DNA from: Gyrodactylus bullatarudis
Taxonomy: Eukaryota > Platyhelminthes > Monogenea > Gyrodactylidea > Gyrodactylidae
Direction: 5' to 3'
DNA: 64,000 bases
Assembly: GCA_012064415.1 (NCBI GenBank)
Contig: SSNU01000121.1
Location: 26,670-90,669, forward strand
Shown here: in pieces, positions 55,876 to 64,000 of the stretch
How positions within the stretch are numbered: position 1 is the stretch's first letter
How the letters are laid out: each line of letters opens with the position of its first letter
Made by a program: the position numbers and the translations under genes
Notes under the pieces: model-generated
The model's database searches: none
Told to the model about the DNA's origin: nothing
Seen by the model: only the letters and a program-made list of their open reading frames with translations

Positions 55876-58800
55876 TGAAGTCGATCAAAATAATGACAAC
55901 CCAGTTAATGTTCCTGATATAACAGATAATCCACCAGTGAGTTTTCATACTCCCATCTAAAGCTAGTTGACATAATTAAAAAACTCGATATTTTTCTTCG
56001 GAAGCCAGGAAAAAATTTATTTTTGAATTCTATAATGAAATAAGCCAATAAGTTTTGGGAATTAAAAAAAGTTTTCTGAAAAAATTCAATCTGACTAAAA
56101 TTGAGTCTCTTTTCGAATTTTGAAAATGTACCAAATTTCCACTTTTTCAACTTTTGAGCTCAAAATTTTTATCGATATCAAAGATTTGAAGTAGATATTC
56201 GAGACCAGCATCAGACAAAGAATTCGAATTGGGCCGTGGAGAAAGGAATATACTGTTTTTAAGAAAAAGTTAAACTTTTAAATTTTGCATTATCCCCCTT
56301 CGTGATAATCAATAAATTCAAAATTTTCGATTTCCTACAATAATGACGAATTTCTGCAGCCGAATTCGAATTCTTCGTCTAATGTTGGTCTCGAATGTCT
56401 GCATTTAACTGCTTCAATTCTGTAAACCGATAAAAATTTTGAGCTCGAAAATTGAAAAAGTGGATATTTGGTGCATTTTTGAAATTCCAGAAATGTCCCA
56501 ATTTTGGTCAGATTTTATGTCAGTTTATAATTTATTGACAACTATCACTTTTATTTGTTGATAACAGGTTGATTACAAAGATTGCGAATTCAAAGATCCC
56601 AATATCTGCTTCGGACTAGCTGAAAAAGAAATCCCCCAATTAGAAAATTCTTCCGATTCTGAAAAAAATTCCATCCCGAAACAACAGACTTTACCAGCTA
56701 ATGATCTCAACCTGATCGATATTCCTGAATGGATCAAGGTTTCCCCATCAGATGTCCCTTTTCAACTCCAAGTCTTAAAGAATGGTCAAATCCTTGACCA
56801 AGAAACTATCCAGCTAGCAGGTATGAGCTTAATCATTTTCGGGCGTCAGCCAAGGATATCGATTAAACCTGAAGAATTCCTTGATGAATATGATTTTAGT
56901 GTTTTAAGACATCCATCAATTAGTCGAGTTCATGCCTACTTGATCTACGGATGTCCAGAGGATGAGAAAACATCTGACGGCATTGGGTGGTATCTTGTAG
57001 ATCTCAATAGTACCCATGGAACTGTCATCAATAAAGTACGTCCAGCTAATGAAAATTAATATGCCCTGGTCTAATCTCAATCTTGAAAGCATAAACTCCT
57101 TCCAAATACTCCTGTTCGAATTAAAACTGGCCATGTGATCAAATTTGGCGGTAGTACCCGTCTCCATATCCTCGATGGGCCAGCCGAGGATGAAAAAGAG
57201 GAAACTAATCAAATTACATGGACCGAACAAAAGGAGATGCATCATCAGAAGATCTCTGAAAAAGAGGCCAAGAAGGAAGCAATAAAAATGGCTGCTGTTG
57301 AAAAAGAAAACTCAAAATCAATCACCCTGGGCTGTTCTTGGGGAATGGTAGGTGTGTTTACGAATTAACCGTAAAATTTCTATCTTTTTCTTCAAAATTA
57401 TGACCTCTATCGTGTTATTCTTCTTTAGATGAAAATGAAGATACTCCAAGTTCAGCGGATGGTGCTGTTATTAGCAGTTTCAGCTACAAATTCAATCAGC
57501 AAGAAGATACCTCGACCCTTTCGCATGAGAAAATTTATATTGACGACCCTAAAAAGTATCTTGCCAACTTTTTCGATCGAGAAGGTCTCGAAAATCCAGA
57601 TTATAAAATTTACGAGGGTGCACATAATAACAATATTTGTAGTCTATTGTAAGTTTCCTATGCTATTCAGAAGCATATTGTATTTGGTTCTTTTTGCTCT
57701 CCCAATGGTTGGGGAAATACTTCAATTTGAGGCGTTCCTGTAACCGGTCCTATTACTTTTTTCTCTTTAGTAGACTGAGGCCTCTCAAGAATCCATCCAT
57801 TAGTAACTGGCCACTGTTTTCTTACATTTTCGCTTATTGATTTTGAGGTTATTCTTGAACTTACAAAAAATATTATGCAAACTACTTTCAAGTAAACAGA
57901 GAAAAAGAAAAAAACATTTAATGTTGAAACTATTGATTGAGAACATAGTAAATAGCTGGTTAAAAAATAAGGATTTAAATACTTTTTGAGATTTTAGTAC
58001 TGATAATCAAACTTTTAATTATCAAGGATACCCTTGGACAGCCAGAGTTTACGTGTTGAATATGAAATTCCACATGGACAACGCAATAAGGAAGGTGTTA
58101 TCGCTTGTGCTTTGAAGGCATGTCGTCTTTTGGATCGCCTTGGTGAATTAGATCCCGGTAAAGGTAATGCATGCTTCAAAGATGTTCAAAACTTCAACAA
58201 TATTTATCCCTGTAAATTTTTATTCTAGATAAAGCTGAACTGAGAAGAAAGAAAAAGATTGCTGAACTTCAGGAAAATGATTACTATTCATCTGATGAGG
58301 ATATATTCCTTGATCGAACAGGTGCCATAGAAAAGAGGAGAAAAAGAAGGATGAAGAATCTCGGCGTCATTAAAACTGACGAATCAGTCAATAACTCAAA
58401 TTTCAACCAAAGAACTAATGAAGAATCAAATATTGAAATTGTAAGATTTGACTAAATACTATAACCAGATCAACGATAACGTTTTTAGCTTGACTATGTT
58501 ATCTTCTGGTTTGCATTGTTTAATCAGTAGAAAAAGAAAAAAATATGATCTTTCTTTAAATTTCTTTTTGGCGCTAAGAACCTAATTTTTTGAATTTTGA
58601 AGATTTTCAGAATTAGAGTTAGACGAGAAAGATAATAACGGCAAATTATTAGATCAGATTTGGGGTATCAGTTGAATTTCAATTTCTTGATCATTTTCAC
58701 TGTTGAAAATTTAACGGTGATATTCTATCTTTCTCGTCTAACTCTAATTCTGAAAATTTGCTTTTTTCTATCTAATCCTGATTCAGATAAACTTCTCTTG

Positions 58801-61800
58801 ACCATTCTGCCAATTTCGAATCAATAAAAAATTTCAGTTCAAAATTCAAAAAAATAGGTTCTTAGTGCCAAAAAGAAATTTAAAGAATGACCATATTTTT
58901 TTATTTTTAACTGTAAATGCAGACATAATGATCTGGATTGAATCATGATTCATGATTGATGATCTTCATTATGAACGGTAATATTGCCGAACATAATCAA
59001 GTATATTGTTACTCGATTCTAGGCTCATAAGGAAGGTTGGAGAACAAGCAAATAATTAAGTGATAAATGTTTTATTTTGCCGGGTCTCTTCAGACTTAAT
59101 ACCGGACTGACAATTTTATAGTGTTACAATGCATGTTATTTTCTGCCCTTCCATTGGTTTATAACTGCTAAGAGAGGGAGGGGTGTCAATTTGCTATTCT
59201 GTTTCCAGGCAGTTTCACTTGCGTTTCTTCTCCATACTTGGGCCCCCTTTACACTTTAGGAATTCATCCATCAGTAACTGCCCACTGTATCTTTTTCATT
59301 TTCGCTTAATTGGCTGATTAATTTTCGTCACTTCTTTTGCACTAATTAGAGGTTGACTAGAAGTTTGATCTTTTTTCCCCTCTTCTTTTACACTAATTAA
59401 GTGTTGGTTCATAATTTGATTATCAACTACTGTTGACTTCTCGGATTGCTCACTTGTAACCAACTCTACATTAGTTTCTGGGCAAGGAATCTGCTCTCTT
59501 GAATGCTGATTATTGGCTACAGCCAACTTCTCTGAGGTTTCATTTTGATTTTCGCTTCGAGTCGAGCAAAATTTAGGAGGGGTTAGAACTGTAGGCTTAA
59601 GGATTCATTCAATCTTGGCCAATTGCTTTCCTTTTTTGAACCTGTCACGGCCTGTGATGCCCAGATTCGGGGCAATCATTTTTTGTACACACAAGTTTGG
59701 CTTAAGTTTTGAGATAAAGTGGTCCTCCGCGCTTGATAAATCATTCTCCCTCGCCCGACTGGAGAGGCTTTGATCTACTTGGTAAAGGATTGAGAAGTTT
59801 CCTTCATCAGCTAAGTGACCAGTCTCGTGTAGATTTTGTTGTACAGCACTATTGTGTCTAAGCGTCAGGTGCTCCTTGACTCTCTCGCCCAGAGTTCTCT
59901 TCGTTTGGCCAACATATTTTGCACCGCATGAACACGTGAAGAGATAGATTACTCCTTTCTTTTCTAGTTTTGGGATCGGATCCTTGTTCCGGCCATTCAA
60001 AAGTTTCGTAGTTTTCTGTACTATCCTCAGTTTTTTCCCTGGGAACGTCATCTTCGTAATTTGAGATAGCTTATTGCTCAATTTTTTTTTCTTTGAAATT
60101 AAACATTTATTAAAAATTCAAAAGAAAATCATTATTATAAATAAATTATCACAAAATAAGTTTTTTGAATAGTTAAAATCAACAGATCAACCTCGTCATT
60201 GGGAAATCTGCAGTGTTGGCTCATAAATAGTCAAACTTCACTATTTCCTCTACTTAAGTATATATTGACTTGCTGGTGTCCCTTTTGAAAGGCAGCTTCT
60301 GATAGATCGGCTCCTCGTCGTTATTTATTTCGTCATTTCTGGGCTTTGCGTGGGCATGCTTCTCAATGAAGGACTCCGGGTAACCATCTCGCATCAGGAG
60401 AGACTTCAACTTCGTTCTTTCTTCCTTCACGTAATCTGCTGAGACCAATCTTTCGATATTTAGGAATTCATTCCTCACTATGCTCTTCTTGTGTTCCTTC
60501 GGAGAGAAACTGTAGAAAGGTAGAAACTGCGAGGGGATGTTTTTTTTCTATGGATTTTTTTTTTGCCAACCGATTCGTTTCTAATGATTTCCAGCTGTAG
60601 AAAGCTCAGGCTTCCATCTTTTTCAGATTCATTGGTGAACTAGATATTCTCGTGAATACTATTAAGATCCTTGGAAATATCATCAATGTTGCAATCTTCC
60701 CTTATCAAAAGAAAAGTGTCATCTAAATATCTGATGTACAGTCGGGCATTGTCAACGATCTTCATTTTATTTGAATTCTTGATGGAAAAATTGAGATTTC
60801 TGTAAAAATCATAGATCAACAACTTCATATTAATTAGCTTGAGTTATAACCCCTAATTCAAAAAAAAAATTCTTATTGCATATTATGATATATGAAATTT
60901 TTACAGCTAAGTCGCCTAGAAGAAATTGGCAAAAAGATTCTAGAGGTGTCAGAAAAAATCCATGCTGTCAATGAGGCAATAAAGCCAAAAACCAATGCAC
61001 CCTCTGAGTTAGATGACCTTGAATCGTACATGAGTGCAATCAAGGCTGGTGTACCTAATAGGGAACAAAGATTAGCTATGAAAGCTGAACTATTCCGTCT
61101 ACGACAAGAGGAAACGAAACTTCTCGTCAAGGCCAAGCTGCCCACAAATTCCAAAGTTAAATGTTCCTTCAGTTCAAAGCCCGAAGAGAGTTTAGCTGCA
61201 AAATGTGTCAAATCAACCAAACTTGCTCTTGCAAAGAAAAATTCTCTACCCCAGAAAATTAGTTTCAAGCCGAGCATTCAGGAAAAACAGGAAGAAACCC
61301 GTTTCATTCCTGAAGACGATGAAGAGGAGAAAAAAGTTGAAGTTGATAAACCCACTGAAATGGACGTGGATTCATTAGAAGAACCTAATCTTATCAAAGA
61401 AGAAATCACGAAGCAAGAGCCAGTTATTGAACCTGTTGAAAAAGTCGAAATAATTCATGTCAATTCAGAACTTGAAGAGAAGCTCTGTAAAAAAGAAACA
61501 GTATCCACAGATTCATACCGCCCTATGATGCCAACTTCTATTAAAAAGAATCCATCTAAAGAGACAACTAGAAACGCTGAAAACCTTCGAGATATGGTGA
61601 GTCTTTACATAGATAAATATTTTGAACTGAGTATAATTTTTTCATTCTTGTTAATTACTTTCTTATTCGTTTCTCTTTTGGACTTTTATTCCTCTAAACT
61701 TTGCTTAATAAAACCTCGACGGATCCAAAAGAACTTGTTAAAAAATACTTTGCTCTTTTTCCCAATCGATCTCGATTTCATTTAAAAAGAGATTACAAGT

Positions 61801-62020
61801 TTCTCTCAAGCCTCTTTGCCCCTTATGAAAACATGCTTTTGAAGATGGAACGTCCAAGAAGTTGAAGTAATCATGATTGAAATCTTTTTCATTTTAGAAA
61901 TTCGAAATACGCAAGCGGAAAATAAACGACGAACCAGATAACGGCTACATTGATTGGATCCCTCCGACAGAAACATCTGCTGATGGACGAACACATCTTA
62001 ATGATAAATTCGGATATTAA
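55876..62020 (+). CDS. SLC4A1AP: Kanadaptin (SLC4A1AP), FHA-domain protein
   Basis: Exons: 55876-55936 (tentative), 56569-57035, 57090-57351, 57429-57648, 58027-58157, 58229-58440, 60907-61596 and 61898-62020. The FHA domain (56770-57170) reads IIFGRQPR, HPSISRVHAYL, WYLVDLNSTHGTVINK and HVIKFGGSTRLHILDGP. Then LGCSWGM, YIDDPKKYLANFFDREG, an atypical dsRBD-like part (HGQRNKEGVIACALKACRLL) and DEDIFLDRTGAIEKR. The conserved end is DGRTHLNDKFGY. Kanadaptin is nuclear and, in the family, linked to splicing. No start codon was found: a stop lies in frame just before 55876 and no ATG precedes the FHA domain. Two introns hold PLE pieces. Confidence 0.88.
56085..56525. repeat. Fold-back repeat in a kanadaptin intron
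   Basis: Imperfect inverted arms share CAACTTTTGAGCTCAAAATTT-like and AGACCAGCATCAGAC/GTCTAATGTTGGTCT phrases across about 430 bases. No coding is present. The arrangement resembles 44225-44645 and 58555-58890. Confidence 0.6.
57660..57900 (-). mobile_element. PLE 3' tail fragment in a kanadaptin intron
   Basis: On the minus strand RKQWPVTNGWILERP and QPLGEQKEPNTICF-type phrases match the tail of the PLE at 59.1-59.3 kb (IQWAVTDGWI, KPMEGQKITCI). Only this tail is present. The match identifies it as a separate, 5'-truncated insertion of the same PLE lineage. Confidence 0.55.
58468..58553. mobile_element. Fold-back MITE, one-armed remnant
   Basis: GATAACGTTTTTAGCTTGAC, TTATCTTCTGGTTTGCATTG and a final AGAAAAAG run match one arm of the MITE at 240-608. 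It lies in the large kanadaptin intron. Confidence 0.6.
58555..58890. repeat. Fold-back repeat in a kanadaptin intron
   Basis: AATTTCTTTTTGGCGCTAAG at the left pairs with CTTAGTGCCAAAAAGAAATT at the right. Inside, ATTAGAGTTAGACGAGAAAG pairs with CTTTCTCGTCTAACTCTAAT. Total about 335 bases, non-coding. Confidence 0.7.
59050..60840 (-). mobile_element. 5'-truncated PLE in a kanadaptin intron
   Basis: On the minus strand: RT motif C (ARLYIRYLDDTFLLIRED, catalytic DD intact, 60740-60690), FTNESEKDGSLSFLQLEI, the post-RT linker (60478-60254), a break of about 150 bases without coding, the GIY-YIG endonuclease (60081-59605), a long Gln/Ser/Lys-rich tail in broken frames, and an AATAAA-containing 3' end near 59060. 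It belongs to a different lineage from 4917-7337. The 5' half of the RT is missing. Confidence 0.85.
59605..60081 (-). pseudogene. PLE GIY-YIG endonuclease, intact frame
   Basis: 158 open codons. KKGVIYLFTCSCGAKYVGQT holds GVIY and KYVG, the two halves of the GIY-YIG motif, and the CxC that PLEs add between them. TKRTLGERVKEHL carries the catalytic Arg region, and HNSAVQQNLHETGH and DHFISKLKPNLCVQK the later conserved residues. The domain looks biochemically complete although the element is truncated. Confidence 0.85.
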
Positions 62021-62158
62021 ACCTCATTCGAAATAGAATATGAATATATATTTTTGTACAATAAATTTAAATTTTCATCAATTCAAATAAAATCCTATTT
62101 CATCTGCGTAACTAAGAAAAATTATTTATATACACTTAAGAATTTGTTCACAAATGTT

Positions 62159-62932
62159 ATGAACATGAATCGTGATACTATCCTTGACGTAGAAGAAGAT
62201 TTTGTCATCTCTGAACTTATTACCTACCAACTTGAACCAGACTTCAAGGAAAGATTTCGTAAAGACGACGAGTCCATTCCTAAATTCATCAAATCTTTGG
62301 GTGTATGGCCATTATCATACAAATACAGTCATATTTATAACTGGGTTCAGCATATAGTGTCAAATGAAAAACAAGGTAACGCAACGAGAAGAACAATCAA
62401 ACATATTGTTGAAGGTTGTCAAGTGCCAATAATTCAGAAATTGTCCTGGCACGTAAAAGTTAAAAGTGGTCAAAAACTGGTAGCCTTAGCAGTGGCACGA
62501 TATTATTTTTGCGTCTGTGAGAAATACATAAAAGATGAAACTGACGAAAAACCCGAAAATATTGTTGAACTTGTTATAACTGCATATGACTATGGAGTCT
62601 ATCACGGATTCGATCGCTTCAAAGAATATCTCTGTGAAGGAGAACACGCAACTGATCTCAGAAGGAAAAAGCTTAAACACCTGGAAAAATTTTATCATAC
62701 TGTTGCCAAGCATAGAGAAAAAAATCCACTTGATCTAAATGACGATACTATTCCTGACAACAAATCAGATTCTGAAGATGAATTAATTTTCGATAAACAA
62801 CCTCCTTTAGATGAAAAACCTCCTTCAGATGAAAAACCTCCTTCAGATGAAAAACACACTCCAAAACTTGTCACTTCGAACAATAGCGAGACGAATAAGG
62901 CTAAAAAGTCGTGTGGCTGTTGCAAGAAATAA
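62159..62932 (+). CDS. Unrecognised protein with acidic repeats and C-terminal Cys cluster
   Basis: 257 residues from ATG 62159 (the frame is open upstream to 62054, but that part is Lys/Phe-rich and follows poly(A) signals of kanadaptin, so I prefer the later start; 62165 is also possible). Residues about 1-190 look globular and helical, with FIKSLGVWPLSYKYSHIYNW and VALAVARYYFCVCEKYIK. Residues about 200-235 are acidic and contain PPLDEK/PPSDEK three times in tandem. The end is SCGCCKK, a Cys cluster beside basic residues as in palmitoylated tails. There is no signal peptide or clear membrane helix. I do not recognise a family. Confidence 0.7.
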   Translation: MNMNRDTILDVEEDFVISELITYQLEPDFKERFRKDDESIPKFIKSLGVWPLSYKYSHIYNWVQHIVSNEKQGNATRRTIKHIVEGCQVPIIQKLSWHVKVKSGQKLVALAVARYYFCVCEKYIKDETDEKPENIVELVITAYDYGVYHGFDRFKEYLCEGEHATDLRRKKLKHLEKFYHTVAKHREKNPLDLNDDTIPDNKSDSEDELIFDKQPPLDEKPPSDEKPPSDEKHTPKLVTSNNSETNKAKKSCGCCKK

Positions 62933-63202
62933 GTTTCCCTTGTTTGTTTTTAGAATTCAAATCGAAAAAGTAAACAATTAACTGCTCGTTGATAAATAAA
63001 ACTACTTTCAATCATCAATCTTGCTATATTTAGTTTAGGACTGCTCAACTCCTTAGCGTATTTAACCGAATATATAAGCATTTGAAGCATTGAAAGTCAA
63101 GTTTGAAAATGTATTTAAAAATACTCCAACTTTTCTGAAAAAAAAGCTAGATATTTTGCATCTTTTACATGTATTAATATAAATAATTTACATTGGATTG
63201 AA
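62933..63202. other. 3' region of the unrecognised gene
   Basis: AATAAA at about 62995 is the likely poly(A) signal. No other feature is seen. Confidence 0.4.
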
Positions 63203-63279
63203 GGGGTTGACTAGTGGGTACAGTACCTACCTTAGTGGAAACTAATATTATTTCACCCCAGGTTCAAGTATTAACCCCC
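63203..63279 (+). pseudogene. tRNA-like sequence, possible tRNA pseudogene or SINE head
   Basis: GGGGTTGACTAGTGGGT starts like a tRNA box A, and GGTTCAAGTATTAACCCC resembles box B. GGGGTT can pair with AACCCC as an acceptor stem, and TTTTT follows at about 63285 as a Pol III terminator would. The anticodon arm (TTAG/CTAA) has a loop of only 6 and the T-stem is poor, so it is not a working tRNA. Confidence 0.3.
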
Positions 63280-63567
63280 TCGACTTTTTAGAGAATTTCT
63301 ACCTTTGTTCTCAGATAGTTATGAGAATAGATTTTTACATAAATAAAATCCTCTCTATCTGTTTAAGAATTGCAATTGAACATTCTGACAAGAGATTTCT
63401 GGTTTGACTTTTATGCTTATGAAACTTTTCGTTAATAAAAACTCAAGAAATTGAATTCATTATGATTTGTATCTTTTTTATCTTAGAAATTCGAAAAATG
63501 AAGATTAACAAATACATCTGTTGGGACCGTTTCAACATCTCCAGCAACTCGTTGATAACACTGGGGG

Positions 63568-63943
63568 AAATTAAAAAAAAATTTTGCGACAAACTATAGT
63601 GTAAAATTTTACGCAGATTCTGAATCTGCTTCCAAAAATTTCATAAGTTGATCAGTTTTTACGCAATTCGCGAAAAACCGAAATGGCACAATTTTCAGAA
63701 TCGGGACTTGAATAAATCAATTTTTCGACTTGATCCTTAGACATTTCAGAGTCAATAATAGGGGAAAGAATGTAAAATTTATTTTCCTATCCAATGATAC
63801 CTCGCATGACCATTTATATTTTCTGATTCAGATGTTATTCAAGGTTTTTTCATTAGTGATTTCACTCAATTTTTCTCAATTTATTTTTTCTCGATTCTGA
63901 TTGGTTCATTTTGATTAGCACAATTATTTCGTATAAAACTGAA
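63568..63943. repeat. Interspersed repeat, short copy (pair with 21265-21802)
   Basis: Direct-orientation relative of 21265-21802, identical over long stretches but missing about 195 internal bases. The two copies share both outer boundaries, so they are members of one family of which this one is the deleted form. No coding potential. Confidence 0.65.
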
Positions 63944-64000
63944 GGATTTATAATAAATGATTAAATCAGTATAGACAATAACAGGGATTTGTATATTTAT

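Noticed and set aside
57429..57743. 104-codon plus frame starting at ATG 57429
   Set aside because: It is the wrong frame of a kanadaptin exon; the frame joined by the GTGTGT donor gives the conserved YIDDPKKYLANFFDREG.
1..64000. CRISPR arrays or bacterial operons
   Set aside because: No regularly spaced identical repeats with unique spacers; genes are intron-containing and eukaryotic.

Overview
The window is eukaryotic nuclear DNA, AT-rich, with short spliceosomal introns (29 to 100 bases where no repeat has entered), AATAAA poly(A) signals, two intact proline tRNA genes and many eukaryotic transposons. Gene content (splicing factors SF3A3 and SFSWAP, complex I subunit NDUFS8, a SIX3/6-type homeobox gene, an ERI1-type exonuclease, kanadaptin) and an orphan transposon ORF family that I associate with arthropods suggest an arthropod, possibly a mite or a copepod. 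The sequence alone does not settle the lineage.

Layout. 1-13 kb is a transposon graveyard: a fold-back MITE, a decayed Tc1-like element with long inverted repeats, an almost complete Penelope-like element (PLE) inserted into one of those repeats, further PLE pieces, a piggyBac-type MITE, two pieces of an uncharacterised transposon ORF family and a decayed hAT element. 14-15.4 kb holds a single-exon orphan GPCR. 17-25 kb holds a PLE 3' end, a nearly full-length LINE on the minus strand and several MITEs. 27.3-29.4 kb holds two secretory-pathway genes: a small spliced peptide precursor ending in a possible amidation signal, and an Ig-like surface protein. 30.8-38 kb is a gene island (SFSWAP, NDUFS8, SIX3/6). 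38-50.5 kb is again transposons: a MULE with long terminal inverted repeats, a pile-up of 3' LINE ends nested in one another, fold-back elements and a near-perfect 600-base palindrome. 49.4-63 kb is a second gene island: two tRNA-Pro genes, an ERI1-type exonuclease, then SF3A3, kanadaptin and an unrecognised gene in tight same-strand tandem.

The protein genes do not form one pathway. Two pairs are divergent with very short shared upstream regions (SFSWAP/NDUFS8, 87 bases; ERI1-type/SF3A3, 216 bases). Three genes are tandem with about 140 bases between coding parts (SF3A3, kanadaptin, unknown gene). The points most worth checking are hammerhead-ribozyme-like motifs at PLE 3' ends whose flanking helix co-varies between copies, the candidate neuropeptide precursor, a five-fold spaced quasi-palindromic motif inside the PLE, and the missing start codon of kanadaptin.
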